Shown here piece by piece: positions 1-10,541 of a DNA stretch of 64,000 nt. The notes under the pieces are model-generated. The model was given only the letters and a program-made list of their open reading frames with translations. It ran no database searches and had not been told where the DNA came from. The translations under genes were made by a program, and so were the position numbers. The stretch is from Segniliparus rugosus ATCC BAA-974. GTDB taxonomy: Bacteria; Actinomycetota; Actinomycetes; Mycobacteriales; Mycobacteriaceae. The stretch spans positions 1,336,185 to 1,400,184 of the forward strand of contig NZ_KI391954.1 in NCBI RefSeq assembly GCF_000185725.2. Direction: 5' to 3'. Position 1 is the stretch's first letter. Each line of letters begins with the position of its first letter.

Positions 1-2
1 AC

Positions 3-1013
3 CTGTTCTGGATCGGGCGGTACGGGGAGCGGGCCGAGGCGCTGGCCAGGCTGCTCATCGTGATCCGCGAGCGGCTGCAGGAGCAGCGCTCGTCCAGCGG
101 CCCCGACGTGCCGTTCGCCGAGCCGCTGCAGTCGTTGTTCGGTGCGGTGCCGCAGGTGACCGCCGGACCGGAGTATGGAGCCGAGATCGGCGTGGAGTTC
201 GGGCTGCGGGAGCTGCGGTCCTTCACCTTCGACCGGGAGCGCTCTGGTTCGCTCGCCCAGTCCGTCGACCGGCTCGGCAACGCGGCGCAAGGGGTGCGGG
301 ACCAGTTGTCAGTGGACACCTGGATGGTCCTCGCCGACCTCGAACGCGCTTTGGAGCAGCCACTGCAGCAGAGTTCGCAGATCTCGTGGGCGGACGAGAT
401 CGTGCAGCTGTCGATCGCGCAGTCCCAGGTCCTCGCGGGCATGCTCGCCCTCTCGGGCCTCGCGGCGGAGTCGATGGTGCACGATCCCGGCTGGCGGCTG
501 ATGGACATCGGCAAGCGCATCGAGCGGGCGTTGCAGCTGACCGCGTTGGTGCGGGCCACGCTGGTGAAACAGTACGAGCCCGACGTGGAGCGCCCGCTGA
601 CCGAGGCGGTGCTCTCCTCGGTGGAGTCCGCCGTGATCTATCGGCGCAGGCATCATCTGCGCGTCCGGGTGAGCACCGTCGCCGAGCTGCTCTTCTTCGA
701 CGTCGACAATCCCCGCTCGCTGCTCTACCAGCTCGAAGCGCTGCGCCGGAACCTGATGGCGCTGCCGGACGCGGCCCGCTCCACCCGGGCCGAGCACGCG
801 TTGGAGTCCCTGTTCAGCCTGTTGCGGCGAATCGAGCCGGACGAGCTGGAGCGGGTTTCCCCCGAGGGGGAGCGCGCGGCGCTGGCCCAGTGGCTGACCG
901 CCGTGCACACCGGGCTCGGGGATCTCGCGACGGTGATCGAGCGCTCGCGGCTCACCCCGCCGAGCCAGATGCGCCCGCTGTGGGCCGGGTCGAAGGAGCA
1001 GTCATGGAATTGA
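3..1013 (+). CDS. Alpha-E domain protein (DUF403), 5' end outside window
   Basis: The reading frame is open from the window edge, so the start lies upstream. The first visible residues, LFWIGRYGERAEALARLL, match the opening signature of alpha-E (DUF403) proteins, and about 337 residues are present, roughly one whole alpha-E domain. Family members sit beside or are fused to a circularly permuted ATP-grasp domain and a transglutaminase, and are suspected to help make or process a small peptide. The fused form is what I remember in M. tuberculosis, and the upstream half cannot be seen here. The stop overlaps the start of the transglutaminase gene by 10 bases, so the two are probably co-translated. 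Confidence 0.88.
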   Translation: MFWIGRYGERAEALARLLIVIRERLQEQRSSSGPDVPFAEPLQSLFGAVPQVTAGPEYGAEIGVEFGLRELRSFTFDRERSGSLAQSVDRLGNAAQGVRDQLSVDTWMVLADLERALEQPLQQSSQISWADEIVQLSIAQSQVLAGMLALSGLAAESMVHDPGWRLMDIGKRIERALQLTALVRATLVKQYEPDVERPLTEAVLSSVESAVIYRRRHHLRVRVSTVAELLFFDVDNPRSLLYQLEALRRNLMALPDAARSTRAEHALESLFSLLRRIEPDELERVSPEGERAALAQWLTAVHTGLGDLATVIERSRLTPPSQMRPLWAGSKEQSWN

Positions 1014-1897
1014 CCCGCGAACCGGGGGAGCGGCTGTACCAGGTGGTCCACCGCACCGTGTACGAGTACGACGACGATGTGACCTCGTCCTACGGGCGGG
1101 GCTTTTTGTGCCCGAGGGAGTTCTCGGGCCAGCGAAGGCTCTCGCACGCCGTGACGGTGTACCCCACCCCGGAGGACCAGTCCACCGGGGTGGACGCCTT
1201 CGGCAACCACGACCTGTACTTCCACGTCACCGAGACCCATCGCAGGCTCGTCGTCGACGCCGCCTCCCAGGTCGCCGTCCGCGCCGAATGCTCCGACTGG
1301 GCGGACTGGGACGACCGGGCGGAATGGGAGGACGTGCGCCTCCGCCTCGCGCAGGAGCCCCTCGCCCAGCAGTACGTCCTCGACCTGGACCCCCCGGAGA
1401 TCACTGACGAGGTGCTGGACTGGGCCGCGCCCATCTTCGCGCCGCGCAGGCCCCTGATCGACGTGGTCGCCGAGCTGACGCACCGCATCAACACCGAGCT
1501 GCGCTACACGCAGGGCTCGACGACGGTGAGCACTAAAGTCGCCTCCGCGCTGGCCCAGCGCTCCGGGGTGTGCCAGGACTTCGCCCGCCTCGCCGTCGCC
1601 TGCCTGCGCGGACACGGGTTGGCGGCCAGGTACGTCTCGGGCTACTTGCTCACCAACCCGCCGCCGGGGCAGCCCAAGCTGGTGGGGGCCGACGCGACGC
1701 ACGCGTGGGCCGCCGTGAGCTTCGGGCGGGGCAGATGGCTCGCCTTCGACCCGACGAACGACAAGCTCGTGAACGACGAGTACGTCACCTGCGCCTGGGG
1801 CAGGGACTACGCGGACGTGCCGCCGCTGCGCGGCGTGATCTACTCGGAGGCCAAGAGCAGCACCATCGGGGTCTCCGTCGACGTGGCGGAGCTGTAG
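1004..1897 (+). CDS. Transglutaminase-like cysteine protease family protein
   Basis: This 297-residue protein has the N-terminal beta-rich domain seen in bacterial transglutaminase-like proteins (YQVVHRTVYEYDDDVTSSYG) followed by a papain-fold core. The likely catalytic triad is visible: Cys190 in SGVCQDFARL, His233 in ATHAWAAV and Asp249 in FDPTND. The ATG lies inside the 3' end of the alpha-E gene, which fixes the start by translational coupling. Alpha-E, ATP-grasp and transglutaminase genes travel together in many actinobacteria. The substrate is unknown; a peptide bond cleaving or cross-linking step is an inference from the fold. Confidence 0.88.
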   Translation: MELTREPGERLYQVVHRTVYEYDDDVTSSYGRGFLCPREFSGQRRLSHAVTVYPTPEDQSTGVDAFGNHDLYFHVTETHRRLVVDAASQVAVRAECSDWADWDDRAEWEDVRLRLAQEPLAQQYVLDLDPPEITDEVLDWAAPIFAPRRPLIDVVAELTHRINTELRYTQGSTTVSTKVASALAQRSGVCQDFARLAVACLRGHGLAARYVSGYLLTNPPPGQPKLVGADATHAWAAVSFGRGRWLAFDPTNDKLVNDEYVTCAWGRDYADVPPLRGVIYSEAKSSTIGVSVDVAEL

Positions 1898-1925
1898 GCG
1901 CGAGCGCCGCGGAAGGAGGACGGCG

Positions 1926-2000
1926 ATGGCGGGGGAGACGGGTCCGCGTGTTCTTCATGGCGCGGATAACCGGCTTTGCGCACCGCCGACGGAGCGCTGA
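1926..2000 (+). CDS. Possible 24-residue micro-ORF with strong ribosome site
   Basis: Downstream of the transglutaminase gene an AAGGAGG sequence stands 6 bases before an ATG that opens only 24 codons (MAGETGPRVLHGADNRLCAP and four more) before TGA. The Shine-Dalgarno match is among the best in the window, yet no long frame follows. It could be a translated micro-ORF, the decayed start of a lost gene, or chance. I recognise nothing in the peptide. Confidence 0.25.
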   Translation: MAGETGPRVLHGADNRLCAPPTER

Positions 2001-2083
2001 TCGCAGGCCGGGGTTTGTAAGAGAGCTCTAAGTCTGCGTCGTGTTTCCGTTTTTGTCAGTCTGCGCGAGTATGTTGGAGGGCG

Positions 2084-3238
2084 ATGTCACTTCTCACGGA
2101 TCCACCGTCGCTCGGCACCGCGCAAGCCGCCTCGGTCATCGCCGCCGCGGTCCGCTTGCTCACCAAACGGACCGGGGCCGAGGTCACCCTCGTCGAGGTC
2201 GAGGACCTCGGCGGCACCGGCCAGACCTTGGTGGTCCGCGCGCGGGTCGGGGAGAACCCGTTCTCCCTGCCAAGGACCCTGGTGATCAAGCAGACGCCGC
2301 CGCAGGGCAGCAGGGAGATGTTCACGAGGGAAGTGGTGAGCTACCAGTTCACCACCTCGCTCGCCACCGGGGACCGACCGGGGCCGGAGCTGCTGGCCTG
2401 GGATTCGGAGGAGCGCGTGCTCATCATCTCGGACCTCGGCGAGGCGACGCCGATGTCGCAGGTCCTCGCCTCGCAGTCGGGCGGGGAGGAGAACGCGCTC
2501 ATGGCCTGGGCGCAGCGGCTGGGGCGGATGCACGCGGCGACGGCCGGCCGCGAGATCGACTTCGCTGCGCTGCTGCGCCGCGCCAAGGTGCCGCCCAGCC
2601 GGGACATCATCGGCCAGCAGGTGCAAGGCGCGGTCCTCGCGCTGCCGAGGCAGCTGCGCGAGCAGCTGTCCCTGGAGACTCCGGAGGAGGTGCGGGCGAT
2701 CGCGGCGAAGGCGAAGGAGCTGTTCGACAAGGGCACGATGCGGGCGTTCAGCCCCGCCGACCCCGGCCCGGACAACATCCTGCTGACCGCCGACCAAGGC
2801 GTGCGATTCCTGGACTACGAGTGGGGCGGTTTCCGCGACGCCACGTTGGACATCGCGTACGCGTTGGTCACCTATCGCGGCGCCATGCGAAAAGAGGAGA
2901 GCAAGGAGTACTGGTCGGAGCTGGACCAGCGGATCGTGCAGGCATGGCGGGCCGAGGCGGTCGCGGTGTGGCCCGCGCTCGCCGACGATGTCACGCTGCA
3001 GAAGCGCGTGCTCGGCGCGATGCTGATCTGGGTCTGGCTGACCACCGCATGGTGGCTGCCGGGGCACGGCAGGGACGGCGCGTGGTCGCACCGGCACTCC
3101 CTCTCCACGCCGACGCCGCAGGCGTTGATGGCGCGCTGGGAGGGGCTGCTCGGCCTCGCGAACGCGGCGGGCGACCTCGCCGTGGCGGAACACGCTGAAA
3201 CGGTGATCGCGGCACTGCGCGCGGCATGGCGTTGGTGA
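2084..3238 (+). CDS. Aminoglycoside phosphotransferase (APH)-fold kinase-like protein
   Basis: This 384-residue protein has the APH/choline-kinase-like small-molecule kinase pattern. A nucleotide-binding N-lobe contains the lysine in TLVIKQTPP. The catalytic-loop segment [13 protein letters not shown] keeps the Asp and the Asn five residues later, but the usual His of HGD is replaced by Pro. The metal-binding motif is [15 protein letters not shown] ribosome site precedes the ATG at 2084. The stop overlaps the rarA start by 13 bases, so the two are likely co-expressed. The substrate is not predictable and could be a sugar, aminoglycoside, ecdysteroid-like or lipid alcohol; the altered catalytic loop makes activity less certain. 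Confidence 0.78.
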   Translation: MSLLTDPPSLGTAQAASVIAAAVRLLTKRTGAEVTLVEVEDLGGTGQTLVVRARVGENPFSLPRTLVIKQTPPQGSREMFTREVVSYQFTTSLATGDRPGPELLAWDSEERVLIISDLGEATPMSQVLASQSGGEENALMAWAQRLGRMHAATAGREIDFAALLRRAKVPPSRDIIGQQVQGAVLALPRQLREQLSLETPEEVRAIAAKAKELFDKGTMRAFSPADPGPDNILLTADQGVRFLDYEWGGFRDATLDIAYALVTYRGAMRKEESKEYWSELDQRIVQAWRAEAVAVWPALADDVTLQKRVLGAMLIWVWLTTAWWLPGHGRDGAWSHRHSLSTPTPQALMARWEGLLGLANAAGDLAVAEHAETVIAALRAAWRW

Positions 3239-4575
3239 GCGCGGCGCACGTCCCCCTCGCCGTGCGTATGCGCCCGAACGACGTGGCGGATGTGCTGGGC
3301 CAAGACCATCTGCTCGGACCGGGCCGACCGCTGCGGCGGTTGGTGGACGGCCACGGGGTCGCGTCGGTGGTGCTGCACGGGCCGCCGGGGACAGGGAAGA
3401 CGACGATCGCCTCGCTGCTCTCCAGCGCGACGGGGCGCGAGTTCGTGGCGCTTTCCGCGCTCACGGCGGGCGTGAAGGAAGTCCGAGAAGTCATCGAGGA
3501 CGCGCGGATGCGCTTGGCCGCCGGTGTGCGCACCGTGCTGTTCATCGACGAGGTGCACCGCTTCTCGAAGACGCAGCAGGACGCGCTGCTCGCCGCAGTG
3601 GAGCACCAGATCGTGCTCCTGGTCGCGGCCACCACGGAGAACCCGGGCTTCGCGGTGGTCTCCCCGCTGCTCTCCAGATCGCTCGTCCTGGAACTGCGCC
3701 CGCTCGCCCGCGAGGACCTGGACGCGCTGATCAGCCGGGCGCTCGCCGACGAGCGCGGCTACGGCGGCTCGGTGGCGCTCTCCGACGAGGCCCGCGAGCA
3801 TCTGCTGCGCGTCGCGGGCGGCGACGCGCGGCGCTTGCTCACCGCGCTGGAGGCGGCGGCGGACCTGGCGCAGGCGGAGGCCCCCGACTCGGCGGCGTGG
3901 ACGGTCTCCCTCGACCAGGTCACCGCGAGCTTGGACGAGGCGATGGTCCGCTACGACAAGGACGGCGACCAGCACTACGACGTCGTCAGCGCGTTCATCA
4001 AGTCGATCCGGGGATCGGATGTGGACGCGGCGCTACACTACCTCGCGCGCATGGTGATCGCGGGCGAGGACCCCCGCTTCATCGCCCGCCGGCTCATGAT
4101 CCACGCCAGCGAGGACGTCGGCATGGCCGACCCGACCGCGCTGACCGTCGCGACGGCGGCGGCGCAGGCGGTGGCCATCGTCGGCCTGCCGGAGGCGCGC
4201 ATCATCCTGGCCCAGGCGACCATCCATCTGGCCACCGCGCCGAAATCGAACGCGGTGATCCAGGCGATCAGCGCGGCGGAGGCGGACGTGCGGGCGGGCA
4301 AAGCGGGGCCGGTGCCGCAGCATTTGCGCGACGGCCACTCCTCCTACGCGCGCAAGACGAGGAAAACAGCCGGGTACCGCTACCCGCACGAAGCCAAGGA
4401 CGGGGTGCTCGCCCAGCAGTATCCGCCCGACGAGCTGGTCGGCGTCGATTACTACCGGCCGACCGGCCACGGGTTCGAGCGGGAGCTGAGCGGACGGGTG
4501 CCGAAGCTGCGCAATATCGTCCGAGGCGGGCCCAAACCGAGACGGGCGGTCCAACCGGAAGACGGCAAAGGCTAA
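3226..4575 (+). CDS. rarA: Replication-associated recombination AAA+ ATPase RarA/MgsA
   Basis: The 449 residues match the MgsA/RarA (WRNIP1-like) family in length and order. The N-terminal motif is [19 protein letters not shown], Walker [10 protein letters not shown] lies at about residues 52-60, Walker [10 protein letters not shown] at about 105-113, and the C-terminal tetramerisation region contains [18 protein letters not shown] and [11 protein letters not shown]. RarA acts at stalled replication forks and associates with SSB and clamp-loader functions. The start overlaps the preceding phosphotransferase gene. M. tuberculosis has rarA shortly before alaS, as I remember it, and the order is the same here. 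Confidence 0.95.
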   Translation: MALVSAAHVPLAVRMRPNDVADVLGQDHLLGPGRPLRRLVDGHGVASVVLHGPPGTGKTTIASLLSSATGREFVALSALTAGVKEVREVIEDARMRLAAGVRTVLFIDEVHRFSKTQQDALLAAVEHQIVLLVAATTENPGFAVVSPLLSRSLVLELRPLAREDLDALISRALADERGYGGSVALSDEAREHLLRVAGGDARRLLTALEAAADLAQAEAPDSAAWTVSLDQVTASLDEAMVRYDKDGDQHYDVVSAFIKSIRGSDVDAALHYLARMVIAGEDPRFIARRLMIHASEDVGMADPTALTVATAAAQAVAIVGLPEARIILAQATIHLATAPKSNAVIQAISAAEADVRAGKAGPVPQHLRDGHSSYARKTRKTAGYRYPHEAKDGVLAQQYPPDELVGVDYYRPTGHGFERELSGRVPKLRNIVRGGPKPRRAVQPEDGKG

Positions 4576-4585
4576 ACTGGCGCGA

Positions 4586-6298
4586 ATGCAACGACGACAA
4601 GCGTGGCTGCTGGCTGGGCTGCGCTACGCCTCAATCGCCGGCGGGCTTGGCCTGCCCGCAACCCCTTTCCTCTGGTCGCTCGCGGAAGCTCCGGCGCAAG
4701 CGGAGCAGCGGCATTGCGTGGTCTCCTGCGAGGACGACGGCCCGGACGAGGCTCCGAAACCGGCTAAGGACATCAGCATCGTCAGCGTCGAGCCCGTGCG
4801 CCCCGAGGACGACCCGGAACCGGAGGAGGAGGTGGAGGCAGAGCCGGAGGAGGCGAGCCCCGAACCGGCGGAAGAGACGGCTCCAGACCCCGACGAGCCC
4901 GACGCGGACGCGGAGCCCGACGAGGAGCCGGAAGCAGACGAGCCCGCCGACGACCCGATCCGGCCGCTTGTCGCGGACGACATGGTGGGCGGCGTCGGCC
5001 CAGACGGACGGCGGATCGAAACCGACTGGCGGATGGACGGGGCAGACCTGGGCGTGGCCGTGGACCTTGGCACGAACGCGCGGGGCGAGCGCGTCATCGG
5101 CTACATTTTCGGCGACGCGACCAGCCGCAACCAGCCCTTCTCGCACGGCGGCCCGGACATGGACGCCGAGGTCACCTGGGCGAATCCGATGCTGTACACG
5201 CACCTGGACCAGTACGGGAACGAGATCGTGGACGGATTCGCCGACGAGGACGACGTTCCGGCCTACCCCGCGTGGTCGGTGCGGGGAGTGTGGGACTCCC
5301 TGCAAGCCGCGGGTGTCGACCCCGAGCCGCCCCCGGCTCCGGATCCGGGCCGGATCGGCCTGCCGCTGGACCTCATCGGCAGGGACGCGGCGGGCGGGAC
5401 CCCGGACGGCGCGATGTTGGACGTGGTGCGCTCCATCGGCGGCAAGGCGAAGGGGAACGGCCCGGCTTCGATCGTGCCGACCTCGGCCATCGTCGTCGAC
5501 GACAAGCTCTTCGTCGCCTTCCAGGTGGCGAACAATTGGGACGTCTCGGCGCAATGGACCACCTTGCAGGCGCAGATCGTCCAGTTCGACCTCGACCCCG
5601 ACACGCGGCGGGTCGTCCTGCCGATCCCCGAGCTGCCCGTGCCGACGCTCGTGCTGACGAACCCGCACGGGCAGCGGCCCGCCTCCAAACCCAAAGATTG
5701 GAACCGGGGAGCCCCGTTCCAGCAGATGGAGTTCGCCATGGTCCAGCCGTCCGAGGACGAACCGCCGCTCGTCTACATCGGCGGGACGCAGGAGGGCCGC
5801 GCCAACGACGGGCTGCACATGGCGCGTTCCGCGCCGGACGACTTGCTGGACCCTGAGCGCTGGGAGTATTACACGGCCAAAGGCTGGCAGCGCCCGAAAG
5901 CGGGGAAACCGCTCGGCGCGCTGCCGGTCACCCCGCCGCTGCCCTCGGCGCTGGGCAGGAAGTACGGCCCGCAGGACGGCATAGGCGAATCGAGCCTGCT
6001 GCAGGTCGGCCCGTACCTCGTCTTCGTGTACACGAGGAACATGCAGACCCCGATCGCGATGCGGATCGCGCCGCTGGACCGTCCGACCGAGTTCGGCCCG
6101 GAACTCGCTGTGGTCACCGGCGACGGCCGCGAATCCAGCCTCAAAGACCCGAGGGGGGTCTACGGCGGTTTCCTCAGCTCCGCGCAAAGCGACGGCGACA
6201 CACTGGTCGCCACGATCTCGCATTGGGGCGGCTACGGAACATACCAAGTGCGGATCACGTTGAGCGACCCGCTCGGCCCGGCGTTCGACGGCGGATAG
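4586..6298 (+). CDS. Secreted DUF4185-type protein with long acidic linker
   Basis: This 570-residue protein has an N-terminal hydrophobic segment with AQA near residue 38 suggesting export. A stretch of about 80 residues dominated by Glu, Asp and Pro follows, and then a large domain resembling DUF4185: DLGVAVDLGTN, IGYIFGDA, LVYIGGTQEGRANDGLHMAR and DPERWEYYTAKGW. DUF4185 proteins look like five-bladed beta-propellers related to glycoside hydrolases, so a surface carbohydrate-related role is an inference. The hexamer TAAACT ends 7 bases before the ATG and there is no ribosome site, fitting a leaderless mRNA. The acidic linker may act as a cell-wall spacer. Confidence 0.75.
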   Translation: MQRRQAWLLAGLRYASIAGGLGLPATPFLWSLAEAPAQAEQRHCVVSCEDDGPDEAPKPAKDISIVSVEPVRPEDDPEPEEEVEAEPEEASPEPAEETAPDPDEPDADAEPDEEPEADEPADDPIRPLVADDMVGGVGPDGRRIETDWRMDGADLGVAVDLGTNARGERVIGYIFGDATSRNQPFSHGGPDMDAEVTWANPMLYTHLDQYGNEIVDGFADEDDVPAYPAWSVRGVWDSLQAAGVDPEPPPAPDPGRIGLPLDLIGRDAAGGTPDGAMLDVVRSIGGKAKGNGPASIVPTSAIVVDDKLFVAFQVANNWDVSAQWTTLQAQIVQFDLDPDTRRVVLPIPELPVPTLVLTNPHGQRPASKPKDWNRGAPFQQMEFAMVQPSEDEPPLVYIGGTQEGRANDGLHMARSAPDDLLDPERWEYYTAKGWQRPKAGKPLGALPVTPPLPSALGRKYGPQDGIGESSLLQVGPYLVFVYTRNMQTPIAMRIAPLDRPTEFGPELAVVTGDGRESSLKDPRGVYGGFLSSAQSDGDTLVATISHWGGYGTYQVRITLSDPLGPAFDGG

Positions 6299-6342
6299 CC
6301 CCGGCTCTGGATGCTCGGGCCGATATCAGGCAAGATGGAGTG

Positions 6343-7302
6343 ATGGCCGCGACACCTGGACAGCCGGAGCACTTCCCGCCAGAGAACAGCCCAGAGAACA
6401 GCGGGGTGCCGCAGTGGTTCTATCCGGCCCTCGGGCTGCCGCAGACCCCCGATCCGGAAACCGGACCGCCGCACCCGGTCGGCTACCCCGCCCCTCCCGC
6501 GCAGGCCCAGCAGCCCGAGCAGACGCGGCTCGGGCAGCCGAGACGGTGGGAGAAGGCGCTCGCGGCGGGGTTGGTCCTCGCCTGTATCTTCCTGCTCGGC
6601 TGGTGGTGGGGCATGCGGCGCTCGGAGAGCGGGGAGCCCGGCCCGCTGGCGCTGATCGAGGCCCCGAAGCCGAAGCCGGACAATCTGGCGGCGCTGTCGG
6701 ACGACGAGCTGTTCGCCCTGCTGCCCACCGAGGACGACTATCCGACCGGCTGGAAGGTGACGAAGACGCGCGGCGCGGACAGCCCAGATTCCGAGATGCC
6801 GCAGTCGAGCATCAGCCCGCCCGAGTGCGACATCCGCAAAGCGACCAGGAAGGCGGACATCGTCGGTTCGGTGAAGGGGGAGTCGACCGGGATGCTGCTG
6901 GTCGAGACTTCTTCCGCGGAAGTGCGCCTCGTGCGCGACCCCCAGGGCTCAGGCTCGTTCGCCGCCGCCGAGGACTTCGCGAAGCGCTGCCCGACGGTGA
7001 CGCTCAGCTCGGAAGGCTCCACGGCGGTGATGCGGCTGCGCGCGGAGCGGGACACTGTGCCGGGAGCATCGGAGTCGATGACCATCACCATGCGCGGGCG
7101 GCTGGAATCCTCGATGGCCATCTCCATCCCGGTCGTGCTCACCATGACCGGGGCCCGGTCGAGGGGGCTGGTCGTCATGGGCTCCGGGATGCGAGCAGGG
7201 TTCGCGCTGTCCTTGCCGCAGTCCGACGACGGCTCCACGGGGGATCCCGACGTGGTGGGGCAGCTGCTCCGCAAGACGATCCAGCGGATCAAACAGAAAT
7301 AG
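6343..7302 (+). CDS. Single-pass membrane protein, PknH-sensor-like extracellular part
   Basis: This 319-residue protein has a Pro/Gln-rich cytoplasmic N-terminus of about 70 residues, one transmembrane helix (ALAAGLVLACIFLLGWWWG) and an extracellular region. The ATG at 6343 is preferred to an in-frame codon 120 bases upstream because the extra stretch lies inside the previous gene. Just after the membrane helix it carries LFALLPTEDDYPTGW, closely matching LFALLPTQDDFP in the lipoprotein at 28307, and both have later cysteines that could form disulfides. The pair probably shares an extracellular fold, loosely like the PknH sensor or LpqQ/LppH lipoproteins. Function unknown. Confidence 0.7.
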   Translation: MAATPGQPEHFPPENSPENSGVPQWFYPALGLPQTPDPETGPPHPVGYPAPPAQAQQPEQTRLGQPRRWEKALAAGLVLACIFLLGWWWGMRRSESGEPGPLALIEAPKPKPDNLAALSDDELFALLPTEDDYPTGWKVTKTRGADSPDSEMPQSSISPPECDIRKATRKADIVGSVKGESTGMLLVETSSAEVRLVRDPQGSGSFAAAEDFAKRCPTVTLSSEGSTAVMRLRAERDTVPGASESMTITMRGRLESSMAISIPVVLTMTGARSRGLVVMGSGMRAGFALSLPQSDDGSTGDPDVVGQLLRKTIQRIKQK

Positions 7303-7390
7303 CCTTCCTGGGTCCGGGGCGGTCTCCCTCGCTCGGGCTCGTTCCTCGCCGCTTCAGACCTTGCGGACGCGTCCGGTAGGCTAGACCCCC

Positions 7391-10054
7391 ATGCGGACAG
7401 CGGAGATTATCGAGCGCTTTCTCGGGCATTTCATCAAAAATGGCCATGAGCTGACCCCGAGCGCTTCGCTCATCCTGGACGACCCGAACTTGTTGTTCGT
7501 CAACGCGGGCATGGTCCAATTCGTGCCGTACTTCCTCGGCCAGCGCACCCCGCCCTCGCCCCGGATGACGAGCGTGCAGAAATGCGTGCGCACCCAGGAC
7601 ATCGAAGAGGTCGGCGTGACCACCCGGCACAACACCTTCTTCCAGATGGCGGGGAACTTCTCCTTCGGGGACTACTTCAAAGAGGGCGCGATCCAGTTCG
7701 CCTGGAGCCTGTTGACCTCCTCGGTCGAGGACGGCGGCTACGGCTTCGACCCGAACCGGCTGTGGGCCACCGTCTACGAGGACGACGACGAGGCCATCGA
7801 GCTGTGGAAGAAGGTCGCGGGCCTGCCCGACGAGCGCATCCAACGCCGAGGCCCCGCCGACAACTACTGGTCGATGGGCATCCCCGGCCCGAGCGGCCCC
7901 TGCTCGGAGATCTACTTCGACCGAGGGCCCGAGTTCGGGGCGGACGGCGGCCCCGAGGCCGACGAGGACCGGTACCTGGAGATCTGGAACCTCGTCTTCA
8001 TGCAGAACGAGCTGGCCGCGATCCGCAGCAAGACGGACTTCGACATCGCGGGCCCGCTGCCCAAGCGCAACATCGACACCGGCATGGGCGTCGAGCGGGT
8101 CGCGTTCCTCCTGCAGGGGGTGGACAACGTCTACGAGACCGACGTGGTGCGCCCCGTCATCGACTGCGCCGAGCAGCTCACCGGCCGCCGGTACGGCGCG
8201 GGCTCGCACGCGGACGACACGCGCTTCCGGGTCATCGCCGACCACGCCCGCACCGCCGTCATGCTCATCGGCGACGGGGTGAACCCCGGCAACGACGGCA
8301 GGGGCTACGTGCTGCGCAGGCTCCTGCGCCGCATCGTGCGCTCGGCGCGCCTGCTGGGCGCGACGGAGATGGTCACTCCCGCGCTGGTCCGCGAGGTCGT
8401 CGCCGCGATGAGCCCGATGTACCCCGAACTGCTCAGGGAGGCGCCCCGGATCGAGCGGATCGCGGCTGGCGAGGAGACCGCCTTCCGCAACACCATCGAC
8501 TCCGGCTCGAAGCTCTTCGAGCAGGTGGCCGAGGGCGTGCGCAGCTCCTCGGGGAAGGTCATCCCAGGGGCCGAGGCGTTCGCGCTGCACGACACCTACG
8601 GGTTCCCGCTCGAGCTCACGCTGGAGATGGCGCAGGAAGTCGGCCTCCAGGTCGACCAGGAGGGCTTCGCCCGGCTCATGGCCGAGCAGCGCAACCGGGC
8701 CAAAGCGGACGCGAAGGCCCGCAAGCAGGCCCATGCGGACCAGTCGGTCTACCACGAGCTGCTCGACGGCCCGGCGACCGAGTTCACCGGCTACGACGAG
8801 CTGTCCTCGCGCGGTTCGATCCTCGGCATCGTCGTGGACGGGCAGCTCGCGAACGAGGTCCACGCGGGCCAAGAGGCGCAGATCATCCTCGACCGCACCC
8901 CCTTGTACGCCGAATCCGGTGGGCAGCTCGCCGACACCGGCTCGATCAGCGCGCCGGGGGCGCACGCGGACGTGACCGACGTGCAGCGGATCGCCAAGCG
9001 CCTCTTCACCCACCGGGTCAAGGTCACAGAGGGCGCGTTCGCGGTCGGCGCGGAGGTCACCGCGCAGGTCGACTCGAAGTGGCGGCACGGCGCGAACCAA
9101 GGGCACTCCGGCACGCACCTGGTCCACGCGGCGTTGCGGCAGGTCCTCGGCCCCGAGGCGACGCAGGCCGGATCGCTCAACAAACCCGGCTACCTCCGGT
9201 TCGACTTCCGCTGGCACAGCGCTCTCTCGCCCGAGACCCGCCAAGACATCGAGTCCGTCGTCGCCGAGGCGGTGGAGACCGATTACCCGGTGAACACCTT
9301 CGTCACCGACATCGACCGGGCCCGGTCGATGGGCGCGCTCGCCCTCTTCGGCGAGAACTACGGCGAGCGCGTGCGGGTCGTGGAGATCGGCGGGCCGTTC
9401 TCCATGGAGCTGTGCGGCGGCACGCACGTGGCCTCGTCCGGGAAGATCGGCCCGGTGGTGCTGCTCGGCGAGTCCTCCACCGGCTCGGGCACCAGACGCG
9501 TGGAAGCGCTGGTCGGCTACGACGCGCGCGAGCATCTCGCGAAAGAGCGCACCCTGCTCGCGGCGGTCGCCTCGGCGGTGGGATCGCCCGCGGCCGAAGC
9601 TCCCGACAAGGTGCGCGCCCTCGTGGAACGGGTGAAGACCCTGGAGCGGGAGATCGCGCGGCAAGCCCAGGCGCAGGCCCGCGCGCAAGCTGTCGGCCTC
9701 GCCGCGACGGCGGTCCCGGTCGGCGCGGTCGAGTTCGTCGGGGCCGAGGTCGACTCCGACGATTTGCGCGGCCTCGCCACCTCGCTGAAAGACGCCTTCG
9801 GCCCGCGCGCCGCGGTCGCCGCGCTGTTCCACAAGTCCGGCGGCAAGGTCTCGTTCGCGGTGCTCGCGACGAAGGCCGCCAACGAGCGCGGCGCGAAGGC
9901 GGGCGAGCTGCTGCGCGCCATCGCCCCCGCGCTCGGCGGACGAGGCGGCGGCAAGGACGACCTGGCCCAAGGCTCCGGCACGGAGGCCTCCGGCGTCGCG
10001 GCGGCGCAGGCGGCGTTGCGAGAGGAGCTCGCCGGGCTCGGGGCTCGTGCCTGA
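7391..10054 (+). CDS. alaS: Alanine--tRNA ligase
   Basis: Full-length 887-residue class II synthetase. The aminoacylation domain begins [19 protein letters not shown] and contains [20 protein letters not shown] (motif 1 to 2 region) and [13 protein letters not shown] (motif 3 region). The editing domain retains the zinc and active-site residues in HSGTHLVH and LCGGTHV. The C-terminal oligomerisation region ends [15 protein letters not shown]. It charges tRNA-Ala and clears misacylated Ser and Gly. The gene overlaps ruvX by 8 bases and is followed by mltG, the usual alaS-ruvX-mltG run. TAGGCT ends 8 bases before the ATG, a possible leaderless promoter. Confidence 0.98.
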   Translation: MRTAEIIERFLGHFIKNGHELTPSASLILDDPNLLFVNAGMVQFVPYFLGQRTPPSPRMTSVQKCVRTQDIEEVGVTTRHNTFFQMAGNFSFGDYFKEGAIQFAWSLLTSSVEDGGYGFDPNRLWATVYEDDDEAIELWKKVAGLPDERIQRRGPADNYWSMGIPGPSGPCSEIYFDRGPEFGADGGPEADEDRYLEIWNLVFMQNELAAIRSKTDFDIAGPLPKRNIDTGMGVERVAFLLQGVDNVYETDVVRPVIDCAEQLTGRRYGAGSHADDTRFRVIADHARTAVMLIGDGVNPGNDGRGYVLRRLLRRIVRSARLLGATEMVTPALVREVVAAMSPMYPELLREAPRIERIAAGEETAFRNTIDSGSKLFEQVAEGVRSSSGKVIPGAEAFALHDTYGFPLELTLEMAQEVGLQVDQEGFARLMAEQRNRAKADAKARKQAHADQSVYHELLDGPATEFTGYDELSSRGSILGIVVDGQLANEVHAGQEAQIILDRTPLYAESGGQLADTGSISAPGAHADVTDVQRIAKRLFTHRVKVTEGAFAVGAEVTAQVDSKWRHGANQGHSGTHLVHAALRQVLGPEATQAGSLNKPGYLRFDFRWHSALSPETRQDIESVVAEAVETDYPVNTFVTDIDRARSMGALALFGENYGERVRVVEIGGPFSMELCGGTHVASSGKIGPVVLLGESSTGSGTRRVEALVGYDAREHLAKERTLLAAVASAVGSPAAEAPDKVRALVERVKTLEREIARQAQAQARAQAVGLAATAVPVGAVEFVGAEVDSDDLRGLATSLKDAFGPRAAVAALFHKSGGKVSFAVLATKAANERGAKAGELLRAIAPALGGRGGGKDDLAQGSGTEASGVAAAQAALREELAGLGARA

Positions 10055-10541
10055 TCCCCTCGGCCCGCGCCTCGGCGTCGACTTGGGGCAGGCCCGGATC
10101 GGGCTGGCCATCTCCGACCAAGGCGGGGTTTTCGCCGCGCCGCTCATGGCGCTCGAACGCGCGACGGGCAAACCGCCCAAGCTGGCCCTCGCGGACGACC
10201 TCGCCGCGTTGGCCGGGGTGGTCGAAGAGCACCGGATCGCCCTCGTCGTCGTCGGCTGGCCGAGGAATTTGAAGGGCGAGGCGGCGCGAGCCGCCCGCAC
10301 CGCCGAAGAGTTCGTCGAGCGCTTGCGCGCGGCGGTCGCGCCAGTGCCGGTGCGGCTGGTGGACGAGCGGGTCACGACGCTCTTGGCGCACCGACAGCTG
10401 CGCGAGGCCGGAGTCAGTGGCAAACGTCTCGTCCGAAAAGGGCAACGCGGCGTGGTCGATCAGCTGGCGGCTACGGCGATTCTGCAAGGATGGCTCGACG
10501 GGCCAGGACGTGAAGAGACACAAGGAAGTGGACGAGAATGA
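10047..10541 (+). CDS. ruvX: RuvX/YqgF family Holliday junction resolvase or pre-16S rRNA nuclease
   Basis: A 164-residue RNase H-fold protein with the family signature [15 protein letters not shown] near the N-terminus, the middle motif [12 protein letters not shown], and the C-terminal acidic motif [10 protein letters not shown]. The GTG start lies inside the last codons of alaS, so translation is coupled. YqgF proteins were named as putative Holliday junction resolvases; in E. coli YqgF takes part in 16S rRNA 5' maturation. Which role applies here cannot be told from sequence. Confidence 0.94.
   Translation: MPDPLGPRLGVDLGQARIGLAISDQGGVFAAPLMALERATGKPPKLALADDLAALAGVVEEHRIALVVVGWPRNLKGEAARAARTAEEFVERLRAAVAPVPVRLVDERVTTLLAHRQLREAGVSGKRLVRKGQRGVVDQLAATAILQGWLDGPGREETQGSGRE

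Noticed and set aside
7289-10423. 1044-residue minus-strand open frame antisense to alaS and ruvX
   Set aside because: High GC keeps antisense frames open; the product is Arg/Gly/Ala-rich and the plus strand holds clear alaS and ruvX.
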